Of a stretch of 64,000 bases of DNA, positions 15,665 to 23,047 are shown one piece after another (the stretch's first letter is position 1; each line of letters begins with the position of its first letter). Under the pieces are notes generated by a model. It was not told where the DNA came from and did not search any database. It worked only from the letters and a program-made list of their open reading frames with translations. The translations under genes were made by a program, and so were the position numbers. This stretch comes from Sphingobacteriales bacterium 50-39 (GTDB taxonomy: Bacteria > Bacteroidota > Bacteroidia > Chitinophagales > Chitinophagaceae), in assembly GCA_001898505.1 (NCBI GenBank), contig MKTZ01000011.1, positions 372,001 through 436,000 on the forward strand. The letters are read 5' to 3'.

Positions 15665-15742
15665 ATGAAATTGACATATGATAGGGATGTTAAGGTCTGG
15701 TACTTATACTCTTCTGGATCACCTACACATGCCGATAACTGA
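15665..15742 (+). pseudogene. DUF2283-like N-terminal scrap
   Basis: A 25-codon frame M-K-L-T-Y-D-R-D-V-K-V-W-Y-L-Y resembles the start of DUF2283 proteins (about 65-70 residues) and then stops. It may be a relic. From 15743 to 16119 I see no gene and no clear structure. Confidence 0.3.
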
Positions 15743-16119
15743 CTATACTCGAAAAACTGGCCCGAATTAGGCTATAATAAGTGTAGGATTAGGAACACCA
15801 CCTAATACTGTCAAGCATCTGCATCATTCAATCCACTCATAAGGCGTTGTAAAAGCTAGGGGAATACCTGCCATATCTACGTCCATTGCCGTTTTGTGAC
15901 CCTAAACTTACACCAGCTTGCTTGTTCCTACAAGTTATATGCACAAACAATGAAGATGGCATATACACGGGACCTTAATATCTGTCCAGCATTTGAATTT
16001 TTATATAAAATTTTATAGAATAAAGCTCGCGTCCACGGGGCAGCACCTTCCCCACAGACCCCTGCTCAAACTCGGGAATTGAAATACCCCCGTCATTGTT
16101 TAATCTAAAATTCATCATT

Positions 16120-16473
16120 ATGGTTAAAGTTATTGCCGCTCACTTGCGTGAAAGTGAGAAAGGTAAGTTTGTCACGTTGGACTTACTGGGTCAAATTGAA
16201 ATGATACAGAGTCAAAACACAGGTAGGTTTTACGCTACCGCACGTAGATGTTCTATTGGGACTACGTTTGACCTGGAAACCGCTAAAGGGTTCATAGGCC
16301 AGTTACTACCTGGGTCAATTGGCCGGGTACAGTGTGAGCCGTATGCCTATACTGTCCAAGAAACCGGAGAGGTGATCAATCTCTCCCATACTTATGCTTA
16401 CATACCTGTTCAGGAGAAGATTGCAGAGCAAGAGGAACACTATCCCAACGAATTGGAGCTTCTGAAGGTTTAA
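16120..16473 (+). CDS. Hypothetical element protein, about 117 aa
   Basis: A beta-rich soluble protein with no recognised family. It contains M-I-Q-S-Q-N-T-G-R-F-Y-A-T-A-R-R-C-S-I and an acidic tail. The start at 16120 (M-V-K-V-I-A-A-H-L) is preferred to 16096. It has no signal peptide or membrane segment. The strand pattern and Arg-rich centre could fit a nucleic-acid-binding role, but this is a guess. It stands alone, followed by the repeat-bearing region at 16531-16618. Confidence 0.6.
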   Translation: MVKVIAAHLRESEKGKFVTLDLLGQIEMIQSQNTGRFYATARRCSIGTTFDLETAKGFIGQLLPGSIGRVQCEPYAYTVQETGEVINLSHTYAYIPVQEKIAEQEEHYPNELELLKV

Positions 16474-16530
16474 CGGCTCTGGCGTGGCGTGGCAAGGGCG
16501 TGTAGATTATTCTATGCGCTCTTTTTCTTT

Positions 16531-16618
16531 TCACTTTAGGCCATAGGCAGTTTTACAGTCTGATAGCTTAAGTGAAAGATGATCGGTTGGTAACACTCTC
16601 CCTCACCCTTCACTTTAG
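16531..16618. repeat. Three copies of a CTTCACTTTAG-type motif
   Basis: TCACTTTAGGCC at 16531-16542 (+), TCATCTTTCACTTAAGC inverted at 16566-16582, and TCACCCTTCACTTTAG at 16603-16618 (+). The last lies 44 nt before the ATG at 16663. A fourth copy lies at the same distance before the excisionase-like gene. Candidate operator or iteron. Confidence 0.5.
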
Positions 16619-16662
16619 ACTCAGTACACCTTCCGCCCTTTAACGAACTAAATCCCGCCTAT

Positions 16663-16878
16663 ATGCACTTCCAATATTATCAGAGCCATACCTTATTAGT
16701 CATTAATCAGCAGGGAGCCATTAGGCAGCTTCATACTCCGTTTAGGGTGCTTGAGGTGAACACTAATATTATGGTCTACGTGGATGAGATACTGAGTACA
16801 GATAAGGACGAGCTGATTTTCATGGTCAATAGCCAGCCTCACCCATATCACCGTTTCAGGATCACAATACAGTTTTAA
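16663..16878 (+). CDS. Hypothetical small element protein, 71 aa
   Basis: Small, soluble, beta-strand-like, rich in His/Gln/Tyr, no recognised family. Support comes from the ATG after the conserved TCACCCTTCACTTTAG motif and the natural stop. An overlapping minus-strand frame of similar size is less likely because it lacks that context. Confidence 0.45.
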   Translation: MHFQYYQSHTLLVINQQGAIRQLHTPFRVLEVNTNIMVYVDEILSTDKDELIFMVNSQPHPYHRFRITIQF

Positions 16879-17127
16879 GCCATTCAAAGATGCTGTTCAT
16901 GATTGCTTAGGCTTGTCAGGGCTTTCTGTGCCATGAACAATAGAGGGGGCATGTCTATGGCCTTTCATTCATGTAGGGTTATCCGTCAATAGGGTAGTAG
17001 CTGCCTCCTTCTGGTACTTTCAATCAGGAAGATAGGTATGCAGTCTACGCAGCCCATCAGAAAAACCACGCCAGATAGCCCGCCACATGACCGCCCTACT
17101 GTATCTGTCATGGTTTGGCCACCCTTC

Positions 17128-17357
17128 GCGTAGCTGCATTCCGATGCTACCGGCTGGCTACGCCATCCTGCGCATCTCCTCCTATTATGTGCTGCACCTG
17201 CGTGCAGCCAGGACCTTGACTAATGATTGCCTTCCTCCTGCCATCCCGCGCTCAAAGCTATTGGGCAGGCTACAGGCTAACTTAAAGGTCTCACGGAGGT
17301 CTGTGAGGTCCTACATGCAGCTTGTGCCGATACACAAAGGCCATACACAAGCTGCAT
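17128..17357. other. Inverted-repeat-rich, GC-richer segment: candidate origin
   Basis: Within the gene-free stretch 16879-17474 I see three perfect inverted repeats. They are GCGTAGC/GCTACGC (17128-17134, 17157-17163), GCTGCAC/GTGCAGC with a 4-nt loop (17191-17208), and ATGCAGCTTGTG/CACAAGCTGCAT with a 19-nt loop (17315-17326, 17346-17357). The element also encodes an HUH nuclease-like protein, so this is a plausible nick or replication origin. The open frames across it have no protein-like composition. Confidence 0.45.
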
Positions 17358-17474
17358 TCCCGGCCCTCCCGGTCCTGTCTGCATGCAGCGGTGCAGCCAG
17401 TTGTACATCCCTCAGCGGTGGTATATAGCCACGGTCAGCATCACCCATCTACACGAACTAAAACATTTATCACA

Positions 17475-17837
17475 ATGACAGTCAAAAATGAACCCGTAGG
17501 CAATGCTATTACGGAAGCTAAGAAGAAGCAAAGAGCCAATAGGCTAAACTCTATCAGGCATTGTATTGAGAATGGTGTTATCAAGGATTTTCAGGGAGTA
17601 TTTGCAATAATCAGAAGAACAAACCTAGCCCCTGACCTGTACATGGCTCCTTATACTTTGCGCAGAAAAGCAGAAGACCCTGGGCAATTCACAGTATATG
17701 AGCTGTTGCGCTTTGCAGAACTACTCAATACTCCTTACAACACTATGTCTGCTTTCGTCATCCAATGCCTAAGTAATTCAAGAAAGTCGCCCCAATCAAA
17801 CAAACTACGAGATGAAAAGCAAGATCAAACCCACTGA
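17475..17837 (+). CDS. Small element protein, paralog 1 (HTH-like)
   Basis: A 120-residue basic protein. Its core (R-A-N-R-L-N-S-I-R then F-x-G-V-F-A-I-I, Y-T-L-R-R-K, D-P-G-Q-F-T-V-Y-E-L-L-R-F-A-E-L-L) is helical. It is clearly paralogous to the next gene. The pattern of a fold with a final 'E-L-L-R-F-A-x-L-L-x-x-x-Y' helix pair is reminiscent of degenerate XRE-type DNA-binding proteins. The start at 17475 is chosen because the frame upstream lies in the repeat-rich segment. It overlaps the next gene by 26 nt. Confidence 0.65.
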   Translation: MTVKNEPVGNAITEAKKKQRANRLNSIRHCIENGVIKDFQGVFAIIRRTNLAPDLYMAPYTLRRKAEDPGQFTVYELLRFAELLNTPYNTMSAFVIQCLSNSRKSPQSNKLRDEKQDQTH

Positions 17838-18144
17838 CAATGCAGCTATACACGCTAAGCAGCTAAGAAGGGCTAACAGGCTCAATAGTATCAAAAATGG
17901 TTTAGAGAACAGCAGTATAAAGGAATGGCCCCAAATCTTTGCCATCATGAGTGAAACAGCTGTATCTATAGAGATGGAAATCTCCTTTTATGCATTTAGG
18001 AACAAGATCAATAACCCGGGAGAGTTCACACTTAACGAAGTGACGAGGCTTGCAGCCTTGTTTGGGGTAAAATATGATGTTATGGCTGATTGGCTACGGG
18101 ACCGGATAAAGGCCAAATCCAAGAGCAGGATATTCCGCGACTAA
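17812..18144 (+). CDS. Small element protein, paralog 2 (HTH-like)
   Basis: A 110-residue protein aligned end to end with the previous gene: R-R-A-N-R-L-N-S-I-K, W-P-Q-I-F-A-I-M, Y-A-F-R-N-K-I-N-N-P-G-E-F-T, and E-V-T-R-L-A-A-L-F-G. It starts inside the 3' end of paralog 1, implying tandem duplication and translational coupling. A regulatory or DNA-binding role is inference. Confidence 0.65.
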   Translation: MKSKIKPTDNAAIHAKQLRRANRLNSIKNGLENSSIKEWPQIFAIMSETAVSIEMEISFYAFRNKINNPGEFTLNEVTRLAALFGVKYDVMADWLRDRIKAKSKSRIFRD

Positions 18145-18264
18145 TAACAACGGTTTCATCATGGTTAAAGGATTGAACGGCACCAGGAGGACCACTTTTC
18201 AACGGCGGAATATACAATCCTAAACCCAGGATGAAAGATATAATTAACCCCTTAACCCACTACA

Positions 18265-18798
18265 ATGGACAACAGATACAACAAACGAAAAAGACCATGT
18301 GACTACCTTCCAGAGGAACCTTTTACTGCCATTAAAGAGTCTTGCCGGCACTATGATGTGGAGCATGTCATTTGGGAGCTTAATTTATGGTTTTGCATCA
18401 GCTTGAGCCATGAAGGTAGTGCATATGATGACCTTCAAGAGAGGACAAGGTTCATTGAGTTTTATTTATACCTCTTAATATTTATTGAAGCAACATATAT
18501 ATACTACAAACAAATGATGCCAGAGAAAAAGCCGCTAAGGGGACCAGAAGAGGCCCACCAATTCTTACGTCTAACTAAAGAACAAAAAAGCGAACCAATG
18601 ACTGCAATTAAGGAGTTTTGTTTGTCATACCCTTTACTATATGTACGCATTGAGCTATGGGACTTCTTCCAGGCTGTGCAATTCTATCATGGCCCGCTTA
18701 AAGAGGGTATCTATCAGTATAATACCAGCTGTCTGCATATGCATTTACTGACCTTGTTGGAAGCCTTCTACCTGATTGTGGGCATCAAGCCCAGTTAA
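18265..18798 (+). CDS. Two-repeat helical protein of unknown family, member A
   Basis: A 177-residue protein made of two copies of a unit of about 60 residues. Each begins with a Pro-hydrophobic-x-Ala motif (P-F-T-A-I-K-E-S, P-M-T-A-I-K-E-F), then a V-x-x-E-L-W/E-L-N-L-W helix, and ends in a hydrophobic L-L-x-[FL]-[IL]-E-A-x-Y helix. Neighbour 18837 has the same layout and 19891 carries one unit. It has no signal peptide, and I recognise no known domain. The N-terminal D-Y-L-P-E-E-P-F / D-R-L-P-D-D-P-F sequence is shared with member B. Confidence 0.7.
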   Translation: MDNRYNKRKRPCDYLPEEPFTAIKESCRHYDVEHVIWELNLWFCISLSHEGSAYDDLQERTRFIEFYLYLLIFIEATYIYYKQMMPEKKPLRGPEEAHQFLRLTKEQKSEPMTAIKEFCLSYPLLYVRIELWDFFQAVQFYHGPLKEGIYQYNTSCLHMHLLTLLEAFYLIVGIKPS

Positions 18799-18836
18799 CC
18801 ACTATTCAATTTTCTTAATCTTTAATCATTACTGCA

Positions 18837-19328
18837 ATGAACAACGAGTACAAGAGACCTATTGACCGATTACCTGATGATCCATTCACTGCTATGGAGG
18901 AATCCTGGGAGCTAATGCCACCCTCCTTTGTAATGCCGGAGATAGTGTATTGGTCCCTTATGGCTATGAGCCATCAAAGCAGCTTGTATGCAGAACTGAA
19001 ATATAGAACCAGGTTTATTGCATTCTTTGCAGACCTACTGCTATTCCTTGAAGCCACATATGTCTATGCCCGGAAAATGGAGTCAGAAGAAAGCCCAGGG
19101 TATTTGATACAGTACTTATCCAAGGATCATAAAGACGACCCTATAAAGGCAATAAAACGATTTTGTAACAACTATCCCCACTCATATGTCACAGTTGAAT
19201 TGTGGTTCTTTTACCAAGGTGTACAATTCTATGAAGGGCCGCTAACAGGTGAGTATGAAACATCTGAAGTCCACTTGCATTTGCTAACCTTGGTAGAATC
19301 CTTCTATCAGATATTAGAAGCAAAGTAG
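18837..19328 (+). CDS. Two-repeat helical protein of unknown family, member B
   Basis: A 163-residue paralog of the preceding gene with the same two-unit plan: D-D-P-F-T-A-M-E-E-S ... L-L-L-F-L-E-A-T-Y-V-Y and D-D-P-I-K-A-I-K-R-F-C ... L-L-T-L-V-E-S-F-Y. The second unit also shares the V-Q-F-Y-x-G-P-L sequence with member A. It converges on the XRE gene, with 15 nt between stops. The duplication suggests dosage or specificity diversification. Confidence 0.7.
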   Translation: MNNEYKRPIDRLPDDPFTAMEESWELMPPSFVMPEIVYWSLMAMSHQSSLYAELKYRTRFIAFFADLLLFLEATYVYARKMESEESPGYLIQYLSKDHKDDPIKAIKRFCNNYPHSYVTVELWFFYQGVQFYEGPLTGEYETSEVHLHLLTLVESFYQILEAK

Positions 19329-19343
19329 TATGTAGTCCGTACC

Positions 19344-19757
19344 CTATTTCTTATCCAGTAGCTTTTGCAGAAGGGCTATCTTCTCGTCCTTCTCTTGTAG
19401 GAGCTGGTTATACAGCCTCTTGTTTTCTTCCAGTGCTTCAGATAGCTTGTCGATGGGATTGAAAATATAAGTACCATTATCACCGATATTACCTTGATTG
19501 GAACTTCCTTCCTCAAACGTATTGAAGTAGGTAGCAGCTCCTTTTTCAGTAAAGCTTTCAATTGCTTTTACAGGTACTTTAAGAACCTTAGCCACCTGTT
19601 CTAATAGCTCCTGGTCAATGGTCTCTTTAGCTTCCAGTAGGGATACCTTTTTCTGGCTCCAATCTGGACCTAGTTCATGGGCTAGGGTTTCCTGCTTGAT
19701 GTTCAGCATCTCCCGGAACCGTCTAATATTTTGACCTTGGTGTATTTTATCCGGCAT
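19344..19757 (-). CDS. XRE-family regulator with C-terminal coiled coil
   Basis: A helix-turn-helix at about residues 8-65 (Q-N-I-R-R-F-R-E-M-L-N-I-K-Q-E-T-L-A) is followed by a Gly/Asn spacer. The tail E-A-L-E-E-N-K-R-L-Y-N-Q-L-L-Q-E-K-D-E-K has a heptad pattern typical of a coiled-coil dimerisation segment. The start at 19757 is preferred to 19766 because the predicted transcript begins near 19765. Likely the element's master repressor; the targets are not known. Confidence 0.8.
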   Translation of the reverse strand: MPDKIHQGQNIRRFREMLNIKQETLAHELGPDWSQKKVSLLEAKETIDQELLEQVAKVLKVPVKAIESFTEKGAATYFNTFEEGSSNQGNIGDNGTYIFNPIDKLSEALEENKRLYNQLLQEKDEKIALLQKLLDKK

Positions 19758-19770
19758 AGGTGTCATATAG

Positions 19771-19778
19771 CAAATATA
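19771..19778 (-). promoter_or_regulatory. -7 element of the XRE gene
   Basis: TATATTTG on the minus strand fits TAnnTTTG. It implies a nearly leaderless mRNA for the XRE gene. Confidence 0.4.
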
Positions 19779-19890
19779 GCCGATTTAGCCAAGGAATGAA
19801 ATATTCGGTTTCTGGGATAAAATATGCTGGATTTTTTGTTAGTAAACAGGCACCCTGTCCGTATTATAGCTACAGATAAAAACCTGTACT

Positions 19891-20178
19891 ATGTCCTACT
19901 ATCTTGACAACTCTGAGCTATTCAACCAGCCAATCCGTCTATCCATCCAGGAAAGAGAACAGCCCCTTACCGTGGTGAGGGAATACTTCAAGGATTACCC
20001 CCTTAGTGACACCCGGCATACCTTATGGGAGATTGTTTCCGCATGTCTTATATCTGATGCACCTCAGTTTGATGATCCCCATAAAAGAGATGACCTACTG
20101 GCCTTTTATGCCCGGACAGAAGAACTAATAGAGGCCATGCATATTATTAAGGAGAAAGCAGATGATCCCCAGTCATAG
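19891..20178 (+). CDS. Single-repeat member of the helical family, member C
   Basis: A 95-residue protein with one unit: Q-P-L-T-V-V-R-E-Y-F-K-D-Y-P-L, then the T-L-W-E-I helix, then D-D-L-L-A-F-Y-A-R-T-E-E-L-I-E-A-M. The unit is shared with members A and B. It lies beyond the XRE gene, suggesting the family is the element's main cargo. Unknown function. Confidence 0.6.
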   Translation: MSYYLDNSELFNQPIRLSIQEREQPLTVVREYFKDYPLSDTRHTLWEIVSACLISDAPQFDDPHKRDDLLAFYARTEELIEAMHIIKEKADDPQS

Positions 20179-20281
20179 ATAGATACATTTATGACTCTCC
20201 ATTCTTCAACTCATGCTTGTGGCCCAATTGGGCCACTTGTTGTATTTTTGGCTCTTTGTTTAACCCCTAAATTTATCAGCG

Positions 20282-20827
20282 ATGAAATGTTTACTACCAT
20301 TACTGCTATTATTGTTTAGTGTCAATTTGATAGCACAGTGTTCCATTACCAAAGAGATAGGCAAACACTCAACCACCTACATTGCCAAGATGGAAACTGT
20401 CAGTTTGAATGAAGACCTTGAAAATGGGATCAATAAATATGAGCTTAGAGTGGTCCTAAATAAAGACACTGATTACAAAAAGCCTCTTTACTATATGCTG
20501 CAATGTAGGTATATGAATAGTGGGCAGTATCGTCTAAAAGGTGAATGTGTACCCCGCTCCCTTGTTTTTCAGTCTGTCAATGGTCAGTCAATGATAATCC
20601 AGGCATTAAAAGAAGAAGATGTACCAACTAATGGTCAAGGGGTACAATGTCGGCTCTATACCTATGAGATCAGTCCTGAATTGGAATACTTTCTTAAAAC
20701 CTCAAGTCTTAAGAGTATTACCTTCTGGGATAAGAGAGCAAACCAAGGAATCCCTACAGCACCGTATAAAGACCTGTTAAAGGAACAGTTTGAATGTATT
20801 TGGGCATATGGGAATAGTAAGCTATAG
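20282..20827 (+). CDS. Secreted hypothetical protein
   Basis: A 181-residue protein with a strong signal peptide (M-K-C-L-L-P-L-L-L-L-L-F-S-V-N-L-I-A-Q) and a beta-rich mature part with four cysteines that could form disulfides. No known family. It is preceded by a small gap and not obviously linked to an operon. It is the only exported product of the element, so it may act at the cell surface. Confidence 0.6.
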   Translation: MKCLLPLLLLLFSVNLIAQCSITKEIGKHSTTYIAKMETVSLNEDLENGINKYELRVVLNKDTDYKKPLYYMLQCRYMNSGQYRLKGECVPRSLVFQSVNGQSMIIQALKEEDVPTNGQGVQCRLYTYEISPELEYFLKTSSLKSITFWDKRANQGIPTAPYKDLLKEQFECIWAYGNSKL

Positions 20828-20856
20828 ATGGTTATCTTCTGTCCATCTTTGGCCAT

Positions 20857-21294
20857 TCAGAATATATCCCAATCAACTTTATCACTCTGCAAATACTTGG
20901 CTACATAGTAATGACCGCCCCTTCCTGGTTCATACTGTGAGATGCTTGTAAGACTATGCTTTTTATATCCTGCTGGCGGGGCAACCTTGTGCCATGCAGT
21001 TAGTATAGAGGTTTCTAACCCTTCTGGTGATCCCGGTATTTTAATGAGAGCGTGAACATGACAGGAGTTATTATCTCGAAAGGGTTCCGTTACCCAGAAC
21101 ATCCTAATTTCAGGACCATAGAGATTAACAAGGTACTCTTGCAGTGCTTCCATCTTTCTCCTTGCAGACTTCAAGGTCATTCTCCTATGGTAGGTGAAAG
21201 TGCAGAATGCCGACCATTCACCTTCTAACCATTTGGCAGTCGTTTCGAAGTCATATAGATTGAGGGGCCGACTATACAGTGTCTTTTGTGCCAT
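20857..21294 (-). CDS. Minimal HUH-nuclease-like Rep protein
   Basis: A 145-residue protein with the three Rep/HUH signatures in order. Motif 1 is F-C-T-F-T-Y-H-R near 30. Motif 2 is C-H79-V-H81-A-L-I, a His-hydrophobic-His metal site. Motif 3 is G-H-Y-Y130-V-A-K133-Y, a catalytic Tyr with Lys. It is shorter than plasmid Rep proteins and lacks a helicase domain. It probably nicks DNA to start rolling-circle replication or mobilisation of the excised element. Its target is unknown; the repeat-rich segment at 17128-17357 is a candidate. Confidence 0.7.
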   Translation of the reverse strand: MAQKTLYSRPLNLYDFETTAKWLEGEWSAFCTFTYHRRMTLKSARRKMEALQEYLVNLYGPEIRMFWVTEPFRDNNSCHVHALIKIPGSPEGLETSILTAWHKVAPPAGYKKHSLTSISQYEPGRGGHYYVAKYLQSDKVDWDIF

Positions 21295-21439
21295 AGATCA
21301 TCTTTTGATGGGTCAAAAATTGGACTATTAGAATAGAGAGTTAGTATATAGTGGTATATAGTAGATACACCATAGGTAGAACAAGTAGGTACATACTTGA
21401 TTAATTCTTTGTTCCAAGGTGGACAGATGCACATAGTTT

Positions 21440-21468
21440 GAGAGAGTGAGCTTCTTGCTCACCCTCTC
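21440..21468 (-). terminator. Hairpin after the excisionase-like gene
   Basis: GAGAGAGTGAGC / GCTCACCCTCTC arms with one mismatch and a 5-nt loop. There is no clear T-tract, so it could also be a structured RNA or operator. Between 21295 and 21440 I see no gene. Confidence 0.5.
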
Positions 21469-21480
21469 ACTTCTGGATAG

Positions 21481-21762
21481 TCATTTTTTACTACGTAGAT
21501 TCAATTCGGACAACTCCATCGTTGATGGGTTTCTGTTGTTCAGCAGCCATTCGTCCAGCTCTGAACGTTTAAAGAAGATCAGTTTTGAAGCTGGCCGGTA
21601 AAATGGTATCGCCCGTTTGCTGGTCAGCTTGTAGAGATAGCTCTTTGACACTCCTGCATAAAGCGCGGCTTCAGCAAGAGTTAATGGGTCTTTGTTTAAA
21701 ACAGCTTGCTTGGATATGTATTCTTTAATCTCTGAAAGCTGTGTCTGGATTTGATGATCCAT
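21481..21762 (-). CDS. Excisionase-like helix-turn-helix protein
   Basis: A 93-residue protein with a MerR-like/HTH_17 domain: L-T-L-A-E-A-A-L-Y-A-G-V-S-K-S-Y-L-Y-K-L-T, then the P-F-Y-R-P wing and D-E-W-L-L. This is the excisionase/DNA-bending type found in nearly all Bacteroidetes integrative elements. The start at 21762 (M-D-H-Q-I-Q) excludes an unlikely N-terminal extension to 21813. Confidence 0.82.
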   Translation of the reverse strand: MDHQIQTQLSEIKEYISKQAVLNKDPLTLAEAALYAGVSKSYLYKLTSKRAIPFYRPASKLIFFKRSELDEWLLNNRNPSTMELSELNLRSKK

Positions 21763-21814
21763 GTTGCTCGGTTTTATGCATCCCCAGGAGATGCAACGCA
21801 AAGAACCGAACAAT

Positions 21815-21833
21815 GGCCTAAAGTGAAGGGTGA
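21815..21833 (-). promoter_or_regulatory. Fourth copy of the CTTCACTTTAG motif
   Basis: TCACCCTTCACTTTAGGCC on the minus strand, 52 nt before the excisionase-like start. The 16-bp core is identical to 16603-16618, which is 44 nt before another small gene, in the same orientation to the gene. It suggests co-regulation. Confidence 0.5.
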
Positions 21834-21873
21834 TGGGGGTGGCGTCACCCCCTAGAAATGCATATATAAGATG

Positions 21874-22614
21874 TTAACTATCAGAATATTTCTTTTCTAA
21901 CCGTACGATGATTTTTTGCATTTCCACAAGTTTATCATTCCAGAATTCAAGTGCTCGATCCCGATCATTCATTTTCTGTGGATCATTTGTCATGCTATCC
22001 AGCCTCATAGCATCTGATAAAGTTTTCCAGGAACCTTTCCCCTTTCTTGTTTGAAGGAATTTCGAAAGTATTTTCATCAATTGGGTATTGTTAGGTCCAA
22101 GTATTAGTCCTGCTTCTTTCAATAGATGGATCAGTGCTCCCAACTCGACTACAGATAAATTTAATTGTATCTTGTCGGGATCATCTTCTGTTGAATTGGG
22201 TATATCTTCCAGCTTGTCCCTAAGAATGGTCAGCTCCTTTTGATATACGTCAAGCTCCTGCGCTAAGGCTTCTTTTGTTTCTGCTTTGACCTGGGAAACA
22301 TCTTTATTCTCGTACCCTTGAATCGGAGACCCGCCTTCAAAAGGAGACTCTAACATGGCAGGAGACCTTGATGGCTTTATGTCCAAGGCATCTACTATGC
22401 TATCAAGGTTTTCTTTGGTGTCTCGAACCCTGGAAAGGACTTCCTCTAAATATGAAAGAGCAGTAGAAGACTTTAACATGAATACATCTTGCGGATTCGG
22501 AACCTCACGCCGATGGATTGTATAGTCAAAAGTACCACGTTGCAGGTTGTGCAATCTGCCGAACAATGGACCGAATACCACGTCAGGATCAGGGCCAGAA
22601 AGGGAATCTTGCAT
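21874..22614 (-). CDS. Hypothetical element protein with coiled coil, RteC-like C terminus
   Basis: A 246-residue protein. The N-terminal half is poorly conserved and charged, the middle (E-T-K-E-A-L-A-Q-E-L-D-V-Y-Q-K-E-L-T) is likely coiled coil, and the C-terminal 90 residues (L-S-V-V-E-L-G-A-L-I-H-L-L-K-E-A-G ... A-L-E-F-W-N-D-K-L) recall a domain common in Bacteroidetes mobile-element proteins. That resemblance is from memory. It begins 36 nt from the arm repeats, so may act in excision. Confidence 0.6.
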   Translation of the reverse strand: MQDSLSGPDPDVVFGPLFGRLHNLQRGTFDYTIHRREVPNPQDVFMLKSSTALSYLEEVLSRVRDTKENLDSIVDALDIKPSRSPAMLESPFEGGSPIQGYENKDVSQVKAETKEALAQELDVYQKELTILRDKLEDIPNSTEDDPDKIQLNLSVVELGALIHLLKEAGLILGPNNTQLMKILSKFLQTRKGKGSWKTLSDAMRLDSMTNDPQKMNDRDRALEFWNDKLVEMQKIIVRLEKKYSDS

Positions 22615-22650
22615 TTGTTAGCATTAAGTAATCTAAAGTTATTGGAAAAG

Positions 22651-22671
22651 TATGCAAACTGTATGCAAATG
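22651..22671. repeat. Arm-type repeat pair at the right end
   Basis: TATGCAAACTG (22651-22661) and TATGCAAATG (22662-22671), matching the left-end pair at 14279-14300 and in the same orientation. Confidence 0.65.
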
Positions 22672-22675
22672 AAAA

Positions 22676-22708
22676 AAGCGCCTAGTTGGGTTTACCTTCT
22701 AAACGCTT
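22676..22708 (-). terminator. Terminator of tRNA-Ile2
   Basis: On the minus strand AAGCGTTTAG pairs with CTAGGCGCTT, using two G-U pairs, and a T-run follows. It lies just beyond the tRNA 3' end. Confidence 0.65.
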
Positions 22709-22717
22709 GATCTTCAT

Positions 22718-22761
22718 CGTGGACCCTGCTGGGCTCGAACCAGCGACCCTCTGATTATGAG
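22718..22761. repeat. attR: right copy of the 44-bp integration repeat
   Basis: Identical to 14107-14150. It forms the 3' half of the intact tRNA-Ile2 gene, so insertion preserves the tRNA. Confidence 0.92.
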
Positions 22762-22793
22762 TCAGATGCTCTAACCGGCTGAGCTAAGGGTCC
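22720..22793 (-). tRNA. tRNA with CAU anticodon, probably tRNA-Ile2
   Basis: A 74-nt cloverleaf with acceptor GGACCCT/AGGGTCC, discriminator A and no encoded CCA. The anticodon loop CTCATAA gives CAU. The body closely matches the lysidine-modified tRNA-Ile2 type known from E. coli, so I prefer Ile2 over elongator Met; a covariance model would settle this. Target site of the integrative element. Confidence 0.88.
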
Positions 22794-23047
22794 TGCCAAA
22801 ACCGGCGGCTGCAAAAGTATAAAAAATTAAGGGAAGTCCGAAAATAAATCCACCCCACCTGGCCAGCCCTTTCTCCATTTTTGGCCGGCCCACTCCGCCA
22901 CTCGTCCTCGTTTTGACCCCGAAAGGCAAATACCCTTTTTCTGTGCAGCATCCCGGCAAAACAAACTGTCCAAATAATATACTAACGATCGTCGGCCTAA
23001 GTTCTTAGATAGCAAAAATTAGATAGTCAGAAAAAAACTTAATATTA

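Larger units (their letters stand above)
14107..22761. mobile_element. Integrative element in tRNA-Ile2(CAU), about 8.65 kb
   Basis: Bounded by perfect 44-bp direct repeats of the 3' half of tRNA-Ile2. The right copy belongs to the intact tRNA. It contains a tyrosine integrase next to attL, an excisionase-like gene and a third minus-strand gene near attR, an XRE regulator, a minimal HUH protein and small genes of unknown function. Arm-type repeats lie inside both ends. No conjugation apparatus, relaxase of usual size, capsid or packaging gene is present. It is a small mobilisable or satellite-like element. Confidence 0.88.

Noticed and set aside
17087-17428. A 113-codon plus-strand frame
   Set aside because: Composition is not protein-like and it runs across the inverted repeats; I read this as non-coding.
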